Origin: an uncultured Clostridia bacterium
Lineage (GTDB): Bacteria > Bacillota > Clostridia > Oscillospirales > Acutalibacteraceae
Reading direction: 5' to 3'
DNA: 11,943 bases
Assembly: GCA_937888485.1 (NCBI GenBank)
Contig: CALAQQ010000045.1
Coordinates: 1 to 11,943 of the forward strand
A model generated the notes under the pieces. The model was not told the origin of the DNA. It did not search any database and worked only from the letters and a program-made list of their open reading frames with translations. The translations under genes were made by a program, and so were the position numbers. Shown here piece by piece: positions 1-7,823 of this stretch; the first letter of the stretch is position 1, and each line of letters begins with the position of its first letter.

Positions 1-89
1 CGGATATGCTCGGTAAAATCGGCTCGGACATGGGTCTTTCAATCCATGCCATGCATGAAGACATATTCAACGCTATGCATACTATCTGA
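1..89 (+). CDS. ACT-domain protein, UPF0237 family (3' end only)
   Basis: Only the last 28 codons are present, read in frame from base 3 to a TGA at 87-89. The peptide ends LSIHAMHEDIFNAMHTI, which closely resembles the conserved C-terminus of the UPF0237 ACT-domain proteins (usually about 90 residues, ending in a QHEDIFNAMHRI-like sequence). ACT domains are small ligand-binding regulatory folds that often bind amino acids; the ligand of this family is not known to me. The downstream UPF0210 gene follows after 11 bases, and its ribosome binding site overlaps this stop codon. The two are therefore almost certainly co-transcribed, a pairing that recurs in Firmicutes. The 5' end lies outside the window. 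Confidence 0.85.
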   Translation, partial: DMLGKIGSDMGLSIHAMHEDIFNAMHTI

Positions 90-100
90 GGTGACTGACT

Positions 101-1459
101 ATGCTTAACGCAAGAGATATTCTCGAAACAATAACCATGATTCAGGACGAACATCTTGATGTCCGTACAATCACAATGGGAATTTCGCTTCTTGACTGCT
201 GTCACAGCGATATTGACACAATGTGTGCAAGGGTTTACGATAAAATAACCCGCTACGCCAAAAATCTTGTTTCAACAGGCGAGCAGATTGAAAAGGAATT
301 CGGCATTCCCATCATTAATAAAAGAATTTCGGTAACTCCCGCCGCAATGATTCTCGCATCATGCGACGATAAAGACGCCGTTAAACTTGCAAAAACGCTT
401 GAAAGAGCCGCGGTTGCCTGCGGAGTCAATTTCCTCGGCGGTTTTTCGGCTCTTGTTCAGAAAGGCTTCGGTCCCGGTGACAGAGAGCTTATCGAGGCTA
501 TTCCCGAAGCTCTGAGCGTTACCGACCACATCTGTTCATCCGTCAACATCGGTTCAACAAAAGCAGGCATTAACATGGATGCCGTTGCAATGATGGGTCA
601 CGTTGTAAGAAAGAGCGCAGAGCTTACCGCAGACAGAGACTGCATCGGCCCCGCAAAGCTCGTTGTTTTCTGCAACGCTCCCGAGGATAACCCGTTCATG
701 GCGGGTGCTTTCCACGGTGCGGGCGAACCCGACTGCGTTATCAACGTCGGTGTTTCAGGACCGGGCGTTGTAAGAGCCGCCCTTGCAAAGGCAGGAGACT
801 GCGACCTTACCGCAGTTGCCGACTTGATAAAGAAAACAGCGTTCAAAATCACCCGTATGGGTCAGCTTGTTGCAAGCGAAGCTTCGCGCAGACTCGGAGT
901 TCCTTTCGGCATTGTTGACCTTTCACTTGCACCCACTCCCGCAATCGGCGACTCGGTTGCTCATATCCTTGAGGAAATGGGTCTCGAAGCTTGCGGCTGC
1001 CACGGCACAACCGCCGCACTCGCACTTCTCAATGATGCAGTTAAAAAAGGCGGCGTTATGGCTTCATCCCACGTCGGCGGTCTTTCGGGCGCATTCATTC
1101 CCGTTACCGAGGACGCAGGCATGATTGATGCGGCAAGAAGCGGCGCACTCACTCTTAACAAGCTCGAAGCAATGACAGCCGTTTGCTCGGTTGGTCTTGA
1201 TATGATAAACATTCCCGGTGACACACCCGCAGAGGTCATTTCGGCAATCATTGCCGACGAAGCCGCTATCGGTATGGTAAACTCCAAAACAACGGCGGTC
1301 AGAGTTATCCCCGCAATCGGCAAAGGCGTCGGCGAAGAACTCAGCTTCGGCGGACTTTTAGGCAGCGGTCCCGTTATGCCGCTTTCAACATATTCTCCCG
1401 CAAAGTTCATTTCACGAGGCGGCAGAATCCCCGCTCCCATGCAGAGTCTTAAAAACTGA
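101..1459 (+). CDS. UPF0210 / PFL-family protein (DUF711)
   Basis: This 452-residue protein has the length and N-terminus typical of UPF0210 (MLNARDILETITMIQDEHLD, then VRTITMGISLLDC). The family adopts a pyruvate-formate-lyase / anaerobic ribonucleotide-reductase-like barrel fold in solved structures, but no reaction is assigned. No signal peptide or membrane segment is seen, so it should be cytoplasmic. Glycine-rich stretches typical of the family are visible, such as GGFSALVQKGFGPGD near residues 114-128 and GFGG-like turns near the C-terminus (SFGGLLGSGPVMPLS). The ATG at 101 is chosen because GAGGTG at 88-93 sits 7 bases upstream and overlaps the stop of the ACT-domain gene. Translational coupling is likely. 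An ACT partner suggests regulation by a small ligand (inference). A strong terminator follows within 12 bases of the stop. Confidence 0.93.
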   Translation: MLNARDILETITMIQDEHLDVRTITMGISLLDCCHSDIDTMCARVYDKITRYAKNLVSTGEQIEKEFGIPIINKRISVTPAAMILASCDDKDAVKLAKTLERAAVACGVNFLGGFSALVQKGFGPGDRELIEAIPEALSVTDHICSSVNIGSTKAGINMDAVAMMGHVVRKSAELTADRDCIGPAKLVVFCNAPEDNPFMAGAFHGAGEPDCVINVGVSGPGVVRAALAKAGDCDLTAVADLIKKTAFKITRMGQLVASEASRRLGVPFGIVDLSLAPTPAIGDSVAHILEEMGLEACGCHGTTAALALLNDAVKKGGVMASSHVGGLSGAFIPVTEDAGMIDAARSGALTLNKLEAMTAVCSVGLDMINIPGDTPAEVISAIIADEAAIGMVNSKTTAVRVIPAIGKGVGEELSFGGLLGSGPVMPLSTYSPAKFISRGGRIPAPMQSLKN

Positions 1460-1470
1460 CATGAACAATT

Positions 1471-1514
1471 ATGGCACCCTCCGTTCGGAAGGTGCCATTT
1501 TTTATTTTTTTTTT
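1471..1514 (+). terminator. Intrinsic terminator of the ACT/UPF0210 operon
   Basis: ATGGCACC (1471-1478) pairs with GGTGCCAT (1491-1498); after one mismatch the stem continues with TCC/GGA around a GTTC loop. A run of six T, an A and ten T follows (1498-1514). The T tract lies only on the plus-strand side. On the minus strand the hairpin is preceded by A residues and followed by AATTGTTCATG, so it should work well for the plus-strand operon and poorly for the converging GH51 transcript. Confidence 0.88.
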
Positions 1515-4242
1515 CTATTCTGATACTCGTCACCGAATACTGCGGTGCGGTGTAGTTAAACTTATCCGAAACTCCGCTGACGGTGAATTCTTCCATGATG
1601 CAGTCCTCTTTTGCACCGAGGATGTTATCATTCCCGAGACTGTCGCCCGCAACCTGATTGATGATTGCGGTTGATTCAACCTTTGCATCACCAAGGTCAA
1701 TTGCAAAAACCTTGCTTGTTTCGGTAACATTGACAAGCTTTATGATGATATCTCCGTTTTCATCGGTGCTGACAACCTGATATGCCTCTGCTTCGGCATT
1801 GTGAGCTGTATCAAAGTCAACATAGAGAACGTCATCGATATAGCATTTTACGTTTGTGCCCGAAACAACAATTTTAAGCTCATAGGTTTTTCCCGTTTCG
1901 ATTGTGCAGGGCTTCTGAGTGCCGATTATCTTGCTCTTTATTCCGTTTTCAATCTCCTGAAGGCATGAAACCGTGTTGCCCCAACCTCCGATATTCCAGA
2001 ACCAGCAGTTCTGCGCATCCTTAACAGCAAATGGAATAATGAACCCTTCGCCGCCTTCAAGCTTCGTTGCTTCAACGGTGTATGTATAATCGGTCCATTC
2101 ATCATAGCCGAAATAGGCAACCTTGCCTGTATCAACATAAGGCATCCAGGGATTTGTCTGGACGAGTTTTCCGTTCTTAATCTCGAAATCTCCGCTGTCA
2201 AGAACATCTTCCCAGTTCCACCAGAAATTGAGTGGCAACGAGAAGCCGTCTGAACCGAGAGGCAATTTTGTTTTGTTTGAAACGACCTTGACATTATCAA
2301 ATTCTGCCGAGGTGTACCATGTGCCGACACCGACTCTTCCGCTTAAAGGCTGCTGTTCGATTTTTGCACCTTCAAGGGTTGACGAAAGAAGCTTTGAACC
2401 TTGATTTCTTGAAAACAGCTTCTGAACATAGTAGCTGATTGAACCCGTCACCTGATGGTTGTTGAACCAGATAAGGTCGGGTGACCAGTGGGTTGCCGTA
2501 AGATTTCCGAAAAGAGGCGCATAAGCCGCCATTCTGACGATATCGCCGTTTCTTTCAAGACCCGTCATATACGCAGCCTCTGCAAGTGCGGCTCTGAGGG
2601 TATTTGATTTTGCGGCATATTCACCGAGGAAAACCTGAAGTCCCCCGCCGTAAAGGGTGTCGGTCATACCGTCAACAGAGCGTTTATAATTATATTCATC
2701 ATAGTAGTCCGTATTTTTGAGGAACCATTCGGGGGGATTATAATAATGCTGGTCGGTTGCGCCTGCAAAATTTTCCGCAACGTCGGAATTGCCGAGCTGT
2801 TCTTTTGCATATTCATAGGATTTTATATAGTTGTCGCCATGGGTTGCATCAAATGCACCGGAAGAATAGATAAGCTCCAATCCCTCATAAAGTCCGGGAT
2901 TGTTTTCCTTTGCTTCATTGAATGAATCGAGGAATGCCTGATATCTTTCGAAATAAACTTCGCCCTCCTGTTCATTTCCGATACAGATATATTTCAGTTC
3001 AAAGGGTTCGGGATGACCGAGAGAAACTCTTACCTTGCCCCATGTTGTTGTTTCATTACCTCTGCAGAATTCAATAAGGTCGTGCATATCCTGAACATAC
3101 TGCTCAAATTCAGCAGAGTTCATATCAACACCGCCTTTGCCACGCATCTGGCAGTAAATTCCGCAGTTGATAACGGGAACACCGATTGCGCCGATATCCT
3201 CTGCAAGCTGAAAATACTCATAGAAACCGAGACCGTAGGTCATGAAGCAAGGATAAGGGTCATCGGTTGCGGCAACATTGGTCCAGAGGTTTATGCCTTG
3301 CTTTCTTGCGGCAACATCACCGTATTTGCCGTCAAATTCAAGGGGCATACCGTCAGCACCCGTACCGATTGAATATTTCCAGTTATATAATGTTTCGTAA
3401 TCATAGCCTTCTATAATACATCCGCCGGGGAAACGGAGAAATTTAGGCGAAAGTTCTTCGAGCATTTCACCGAGGTCTTTTCTCATACCGTTTTCTCTGC
3501 CCTTGAAAGTATCTTCGGGGAAAAGAGAAATCATATCGAGTGCAACGCTTCCGTTATCGATAAGTACCTGCAGGGTTGTATTTTCAAAATCGGTTTTTCC
3601 CGAAACAAGCGAAAGCTCGTATTTCTGCCATTCGGAGGTTATTGCATCGATTTTATTCTCCGAAACTGTCACGCCGCCGACAGAAAGCCGAGCGGTTATT
3701 CCGCCGTCATAACCGTCAAGACCCTTTGCGTAGACCGAAAAGTTATATTTTGCACCTTCTTCGATTGACATGCCGTCAAGAAATCCGACGTTTTCAACGC
3801 CCGAAGGTGTATTGTTTCCGTTTGTGATAACAAGATAATTCGGATTATTTGCATTGAGACAGTCAGCGTTATTCTTTTTAATTTCAAGAGTTGCACCGCC
3901 TACATTGTTCCAGCCGTAAAGGGCATCATTCACCGCAAGGTCTGTAAATTCAAACGAACGGTTGACCACCTTTTCGGCATAAAGTCCGCCGTCTGCCGCA
4001 AAGTTGATATCCTCAAAGAAAACTCCGAAAAGCAAGTCGCTGATATCGTGAATTTCTTCTTCGGCATCAACAGTCAGACTGTAATCGGCATCTTCTTCGC
4101 TGTACGCGGTTACGGAATTTGCCTCGGGTCTTTCGGGCTGTACCGGTTCTTTTTCAGCAAAAATGCCGCCCGTTACGGTCATGAACGCCGATGTCAGTAC
4201 GGCAACAACCTTTTTGATGAAATTATAAATTACATATTTCAT
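1502..4242 (-). CDS. Secreted GH51 alpha-L-arabinofuranosidase, stop codon lost in a poly-A tract
   Basis: A glycoside hydrolase of family 51, which removes alpha-L-arabinofuranosyl side groups from arabinoxylan, arabinan and related glycans with retention. Residues 1-29 look like a signal peptide (lysines, then a hydrophobic run ending GGIFA). The GH51 start is seen at FEDINFAADGGLYAE (76-90). A carbohydrate-binding-like beta insert spans about 120-245. The (beta/alpha)8 catalytic part follows, with acid/base Glu424 in IGNEQ and nucleophile Glu541 in VFLGEYA. A lectin-like (LamG/DUF1080-type) insert lies at about 670-815, before the C-terminal beta domain ending YSVTSIRI (902-909). Family proteins end about there. 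After Glu910 the frame enters ten A (plus-strand T at 1505-1514) and misses the TAA at 1504-1502. With 11 or 8 A the protein would end SIRIEKKK or SIRIEKK. As sequenced, the frame stays open to base 961, antisense to the UPF0210 gene, and that extension is not homologous to anything expected. GTGAGGAA lies 5 bases before the ATG. Confidence 0.9.
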
Positions 4243-4272
4243 AAAAATTCCTCACTTATTTTCATTACATAT

Positions 4273-4301
4273 ATAATATAGTAATTGCCTTTTTTCGTCA
4301 A
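4273..4301 (-). promoter_or_regulatory. Promoter of the GH51 gene
   Basis: On the minus strand TTGACG (4301-4296) and TATTAT (4278-4273) are separated by 17 bases, a good sigma-70/sigma-A match, about 30 bases upstream of the ATG. It is back to back with the sulfatase promoter: the two -35 boxes are only 17 bases apart, so a regulator bound between them could affect both genes. Confidence 0.65.
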
Positions 4302-4310
4302 TAGTATTTG

Positions 4311-4364
4311 ATTTCACATTGCTTTTATCTGAAATGTGCTGTATAATCAACTCATAAAAAGCAA
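4311..4364. repeat. Overlapping inverted repeats around the sulfatase promoter (possible operator)
   Basis: Two short dyads are visible. ATTTCA (4311-4316) is inverted as TGAAAT (4330-4335), and the overlapping CACATT (4315-4320) is inverted as AATGTG (4333-4338). A second dyad pairs TTGCTTTTAT (4319-4328) with ATAAAAAGCAA (4354-4364), with one base difference in length, and brackets the -10 box. Their position over the -35/-10 region would suit a repressor site, but in AT-rich intergenic DNA such matches can arise by chance. Confidence 0.3.
4319..4347 (+). promoter_or_regulatory. Promoter of the sulfatase gene
   Basis: TTGCTT (4319-4324) and a perfect TATAAT (4342-4347) are spaced 17 bases apart, leaving a predicted leader of about 60 bases before the TTG start. 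The promoter is divergent from that of the GH51 gene. Confidence 0.7.
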
Positions 4365-4414
4365 GTCCGTTTCCCAAAAGAATAACACAATCGATTAAAA
4401 CGGAGGTTAGTATT

Positions 4415-5746
4415 TTGAAAAAGCCTAACGTAATCATCATAATGACGGATGACCAGGGTTACGGTGACCTGAGCTGTATGGGAGCAACTGATTTCAGAAC
4501 ACCGAATATCGATGCAGTCGCAGAAGACGGAATCCGTTTTTCTTCAATGTATTCGGCTTCTCCCGTCTGTTCACCGTCAAGAGCATCTCTGCTGACAGGA
4601 AGATATCCCGGCAATGCAGGTGTCAGAGCAATTCTTGCTGGGCATCGCAGAGCATCGGGTCTTACGCCCGAAGTGCCTACAATTGCATCGGCACTTAAAA
4701 AGCTCGGCTATTCAACGGGAATTATGGGAAAATGGCATCTCGGTCTCAAGGATGAATGCCGACCTAACTCAAACGGGTTCGATGAATTTTCGGGCTTCCT
4801 TGCAGGCTGTGTTGACTACTATTCCCACATATTCTACTGGGGAATGGCTGACGGTAATACCGACCCGACCCATGACCTTTGGGAAAACGACGAAGAAGTT
4901 TATGAAAACGGAGAATATCTGACTGAACGCATAACCCGAAAAAGCGTTGAATTTATCCGCAAACACAGTGAAGAGCCGTTTCTTCTGTATGTAGCCTATA
5001 ATGCTCCCCATTACCCCATGCATGCGCCCGATAAATATATCAGAAGATTCCCCTATCTTTCAAAAGACAGACAGATTATGGCGGCGATGATAAGTGCCGT
5101 TGATGACGGTGTGGGTGAAATAAGGAACGAGCTTGAACGTCTCGGACTTCTCGATAACACAATCATCTATTTTCAGAGCGACAACGGTCCGTCAAGAGAA
5201 TCAAGAAACTGGCTCGACGGCACCGAAGACTGTTATTACGGCGGAACTGCGGGAATTTTCAGCGGTCATAAGTTCAGTCTTTTTGAAGGCGGAATAAGAA
5301 TACCCGCAATTTTAAGCTGGTACGGCAAAACAAATACTGCCGTTGAAAACGCACCCCATATTTCAACCGATATTTTCCCGACTCTCCTCGAACTCTGCGG
5401 AGGAAATCCGGAAGAATACGAACTCGACGGAATGAGCCTTGTACCGATGATTGACGGAACGGGAACGGCTGAACATGAATATCTTTTCTGGGAAATGGAG
5501 GGTCAGACCGCCGCAAGAAAAGGGAAATACAAGCTTGTGCTTAACGGCAGACTTGTTGAAGGCGAAGAACAGAGAGCAGAAATTTTCCTTTCAGATTTGG
5601 AAGCCGACCCGGGCGAAAAACATAATCTCGCAGATGAAATGCCCGAACTTTGCAATGAAATGAAAGAAAAAGCGCTTCAGTGGAGAAACGGAATAGAAAA
5701 CACATGGGCAAATAAATTCGCAGATAATTACAAAAACCTCACATGA
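4415..5746 (+). CDS. Cysteine-type sulfatase (arylsulfatase A-like, S1 family)
   Basis: Hydrolyses sulfate esters, probably on a glycan; the exact substrate cannot be told from the sequence. The start is TTG at 4415, preceded by GGAGG at 4402-4406 with 8 bases of spacing. It gives the standard N-terminus MKKPNVIIIMTDDQGYGD, with metal ligands Asp12 and Asp13. The formylglycine motif CSPSR has its Cys at residue 52, followed by LLTGRYP. GKWHLG (105-110), the His of APHYP (199), the metal ligands Asp256-Asn257 in SDNGPS and HKFSLFEGGIRIP around Lys286 complete the active site. The 443-residue length is normal for the family. Cys52 must be oxidised by an anaerobic sulfatase-maturing enzyme or FGE, and neither is encoded here. 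There is no signal peptide, so the enzyme appears cytoplasmic and would act on imported oligosaccharides, unlike the secreted GH51 enzyme beside it. The gene is apparently monocistronic. Confidence 0.93.
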   Translation: MKKPNVIIIMTDDQGYGDLSCMGATDFRTPNIDAVAEDGIRFSSMYSASPVCSPSRASLLTGRYPGNAGVRAILAGHRRASGLTPEVPTIASALKKLGYSTGIMGKWHLGLKDECRPNSNGFDEFSGFLAGCVDYYSHIFYWGMADGNTDPTHDLWENDEEVYENGEYLTERITRKSVEFIRKHSEEPFLLYVAYNAPHYPMHAPDKYIRRFPYLSKDRQIMAAMISAVDDGVGEIRNELERLGLLDNTIIYFQSDNGPSRESRNWLDGTEDCYYGGTAGIFSGHKFSLFEGGIRIPAILSWYGKTNTAVENAPHISTDIFPTLLELCGGNPEEYELDGMSLVPMIDGTGTAEHEYLFWEMEGQTAARKGKYKLVLNGRLVEGEEQRAEIFLSDLEADPGEKHNLADEMPELCNEMKEKALQWRNGIENTWANKFADNYKNLT

Positions 5747-5787
5747 TTGTAACGCAAGCACTCTTTCACCCGATTATCCGATGTAAC

Positions 5788-5821
5788 AAAAAACCGCCGT
5801 GGAATTTTACTTCCATGGCGG
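5788..5821 (-). terminator. Terminator of the symporter gene, probably weakly bidirectional
   Basis: CCGCCGTGGAA (5794-5804) pairs with TTCCATGGCGG (5811-5821) through 11 positions, one of them a wobble pair, around a 6-base loop. On the minus strand the stem is followed by six T (5793-5788), which makes it the terminator for the symporter gene ending at 5860. On the plus strand only TAATTATTTG follows, so it would be a weaker stop for the sulfatase transcript. Confidence 0.82.
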
Positions 5822-5859
5822 TAATTATTTGTTCAATTCGTCTGAGAAAAACCTGCGGA

Positions 5860-7398
5860 TTATTCGTTTTCAAGACCGATTTCTGCCTCAGCCTGAATTT
5901 TGGCATCATAAGAAAGAACGGGAGTTTCGTCAATGTTTTTAATCTTGCGGTTAACATAGTTTTTGGTGATTTTCATAACAAGCGGGAACAGAACAACAAC
6001 GCCTATAAGGTTGGGAATCATCATAAGACCGTTGAAGGTGTCTGAAATATCCCAAGCGAGTGAAGATGTCATAACTGCACCGAAGATAACCGTGAGAACA
6101 TGAATAATTTTGAAAATAACAGTTGTCTTTGCTCCGAAAAGATATTCCCATGCCTTTGAGCCGTAGTGCGACCAACCGAGAACGGTTGTGAATGCAAAAA
6201 GGAACATTGCAGTCGCAACAAACTTTTCACCGATATTGCCCCATGAGAAAACGCTGTTGAATGCACCTGCAACAAGAGTTGCATCTGTCAGACCTTCGGC
6301 GATTTTGCCTGTTTCGGCATCAAACACGCCTGAAGTCAGAACAACAAGGGCAGTCATTGTGCAAACTACCATAGTATCGGCAAAAACCTCAAAAATACCC
6401 CACATACCCTGAGTTACGGGTTCTTTTATATTGGAATTTGAATGAACCATAACAGATGAACCGAGACCTGCTTCATTCGAGAAAACGCCGCGTTTGAAGC
6501 CCTGGGTTATCGCTGTGCTTATTGCCGCACCGAGAGTTCCTCCGACAAATGCTTCGGGCTTGAACGCATTAACAAAAATTGTTTTGAATGCGGGAATAAT
6601 CTGATCGTAATTAACACCGATTATAACAAGGCTTCCCGCAACAAAAAGAACAATCATAAACGGAACAATTTTTTCGGCAACATTGGCTATTCTGTTAAGA
6701 CCGCCGAGAGTGATAAGCGCAACAAGAACCATTATCACAATACCGAGTATAAGGCTATAAAGCGAAACACCGCCCATAACCTGAACAGAGGAAAGCGCTT
6801 CAATATCAAAAGCACTTGAAACGTTGGCAACAATTTTATTGACCTGACCCATACTGCCTATTCCGAAAGATGCAAGCATTGTAAAAATGCAGAAAAGGAA
6901 AGCAAGGACTTTACCAATAGCCTTACAGCCTTTTTTACTGCCGAGACCGTCACGAAGATAATACATCGCACCGCCCGACCATTCGCCTTTGATGTTACGG
7001 CGGCGGAAATAAATTCCGAGAACGTTTTCGGAATAGTTTGTCATCATTCCGAAGAATGCGGCAACCCACATCCAGAAAACCGCACCTGCACCGCCGATGC
7101 ACAATGCAGCGGCAACACCTGCGATGTTACCTGTTCCGACTGTTGCTGCAAGAGCCGTACAAAGCGCCTGGAACGGTGAAATAGTGCCTTTTTCTTTTGT
7201 ATGTCCCATAACATTCTTTGTAAAAAGGCTTCCTATTGTCTTTTTCCACCAATGACCGATATGCGACACCTGAAACACCTTAGTAACAACTGTCATGAGA
7301 ATACCTGTGCCGATGAGAAGAATCAAACCGTATTTTCCCCATACGACACCGTTGACGGCACCGTTGATTTCTGCCACTTTTTCAAAAAAAGCTTCCAT
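5860..7398 (-). CDS. Sodium:alanine/glycine symporter (AGCS family)
   Basis: This 512-residue integral membrane protein would import alanine or glycine with Na+ (or H+). The ATG at 7398 is chosen because AGGAGGT ends 6 bases upstream; an upstream in-frame ATG at 7458 lies inside the riboswitch region and is not used. The AGCS hallmark PFQALCTALAATVGTGNIAG falls at about 75-94, followed by GGAGAVFWMWVAAFFGM (102-118), where most relatives have GGPGAVFWMW. Further family features are FRRRNIKGEWSGGAMYYLRDG, then AGSLVIIGVNY, KRGVFSNEAGLGS and FTTVLGWSHYGSKAWEYLFG. Roughly ten hydrophobic membrane segments can be read. The glycine riboswitch immediately upstream argues for glycine as a physiological substrate (inference). 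The gene is monocistronic, with its own promoter and terminator. Confidence 0.94.
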   Translation of the reverse strand: MEAFFEKVAEINGAVNGVVWGKYGLILLIGTGILMTVVTKVFQVSHIGHWWKKTIGSLFTKNVMGHTKEKGTISPFQALCTALAATVGTGNIAGVAAALCIGGAGAVFWMWVAAFFGMMTNYSENVLGIYFRRRNIKGEWSGGAMYYLRDGLGSKKGCKAIGKVLAFLFCIFTMLASFGIGSMGQVNKIVANVSSAFDIEALSSVQVMGGVSLYSLILGIVIMVLVALITLGGLNRIANVAEKIVPFMIVLFVAGSLVIIGVNYDQIIPAFKTIFVNAFKPEAFVGGTLGAAISTAITQGFKRGVFSNEAGLGSSVMVHSNSNIKEPVTQGMWGIFEVFADTMVVCTMTALVVLTSGVFDAETGKIAEGLTDATLVAGAFNSVFSWGNIGEKFVATAMFLFAFTTVLGWSHYGSKAWEYLFGAKTTVIFKIIHVLTVIFGAVMTSSLAWDISDTFNGLMMIPNLIGVVVLFPLVMKITKNYVNRKIKNIDETPVLSYDAKIQAEAEIGLENE

Positions 7399-7417
7399 AT
7401 AACTACCTCCTGAAAAT

Positions 7418-7447
7418 AAAAAAATCGGATTACAAGACGTAATCCGA
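7418..7447 (-). terminator. Riboswitch expression platform: intrinsic terminator
   Basis: On the minus strand CGGATTAC (7433-7426 on the 3' side, complementary copy GTAATCCG at 7439-7446) forms an 8-9 bp stem with a 5-base loop, followed by ATTTTTTT (7424-7418). It lies between the second glycine aptamer and the symporter ribosome binding site, where ligand-dependent termination would decide whether the gene is transcribed. Confidence 0.8.
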
Positions 7448-7485
7448 CAAAAGCACAAATTTATTCCGATAAAACGGTTAATAAA

Positions 7486-7642
7486 AACTTTGTCCTTTTG
7501 CCTGAGAGATTAGCAATTCCGCCTTGCCCCTTCGGCACTCAATCTAATGAGCTTCTCCAAAGTTATGTCCGTTTGCAGTCCCTTTCCCTTACGGGAAGCC
7601 TGAGAGCGTTACTCCTTCGGCAGCGAATGCTTCTTCTGCAAA
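7486..7642 (-). ncRNA. Tandem glycine riboswitch
   Basis: Two glycine aptamers lie head to tail on the minus strand. Aptamer 1 (7642-7572) is closed by TTTGCAG/CTGCAAA and contains GCTGCCGAAGGAGTAACG and CTCTCAGGC. Aptamer 2 (7564-7486) is closed by AACTTTG/CAAAGTT and contains GGAGA, TGCCGAAGGGGCAAGGC and TCTCTCAGGCAAAAGGAC, essentially the family consensus. The linker is 7 bases long, normal for the cooperative tandem form. An intrinsic terminator and then an AGCS symporter gene follow, a known target of this class. Whether glycine turns the gene on or off is not decided by what I can see; for a transporter an OFF switch is plausible. Confidence 0.95.
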
Positions 7643-7670
7643 CTTCATCCATAAATATTCGATTTGGTGT

Positions 7671-7699
7671 ATTATATCATCCGCAATCTCAAAATGCAA
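7671..7699 (-). promoter_or_regulatory. Promoter of the riboswitch-symporter transcript
   Basis: On the minus strand TTGCAT (7699-7694) and a perfect TATAAT (7676-7671) are 17 bases apart. Transcription would begin near 7664, just upstream of the first aptamer (7642). Confidence 0.75.
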
Positions 7700-7712
7700 G
7701 ATGTTTTTTTAA

Positions 7713-7735
7713 GAATATTCGAAATAAAATATTTC
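7713..7735. repeat. Small AT-rich palindromes between divergent promoters
   Basis: GAATATTC (7713-7720) is immediately followed by GAAATA-AAA-TATTTC (7721-7735). They lie between the -35 boxes of the symporter and V-ATPase promoters, so they could be a shared regulatory site or simply UP-like AT-rich DNA. Confidence 0.25.
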
Positions 7736-7774
7736 AAAAAAGAAAACAGAATTATTTTCCGGCATCCGAAAGTC

Positions 7775-7802
7775 TTGACAAAAACGTTGTTTGTGATATA
7801 AT
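7775..7802 (+). promoter_or_regulatory. Promoter of the V-type ATPase operon
   Basis: Consensus TTGACA (7775-7780) and TATAAT (7797-7802) are spaced 16 bases apart. Predicted start of transcription is near 7809, giving a leader of about 110 bases before the first gene. Confidence 0.8.
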
Positions 7803-7823
7803 AATTTAAATTAATATTGTATC

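Noticed and set aside
961..1501. C-terminal extension of the GH51 frame to base 961
   Set aside because: It is antisense to the well-supported UPF0210 gene, reads through its terminator, and follows a complete GH51 C-terminus; best explained by the poly-A frameshift.
3013..3372. 119-codon plus-strand frame inside the GH51 gene
   Set aside because: Shadow frame over the catalytic domain, with no ribosome binding site and a less protein-like composition than the GH51 reading.
7399..7458. Upstream ATG start (7458) for the symporter
   Set aside because: It lies in the riboswitch expression platform and spans the terminator; the ATG at 7398 has an ideal AGGAGGT site and matches family N-termini.
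7498..7809. 103-codon plus-strand open frame
   Set aside because: It is the complement of the glycine riboswitch and both divergent promoters; no ribosome binding site or protein-like composition.
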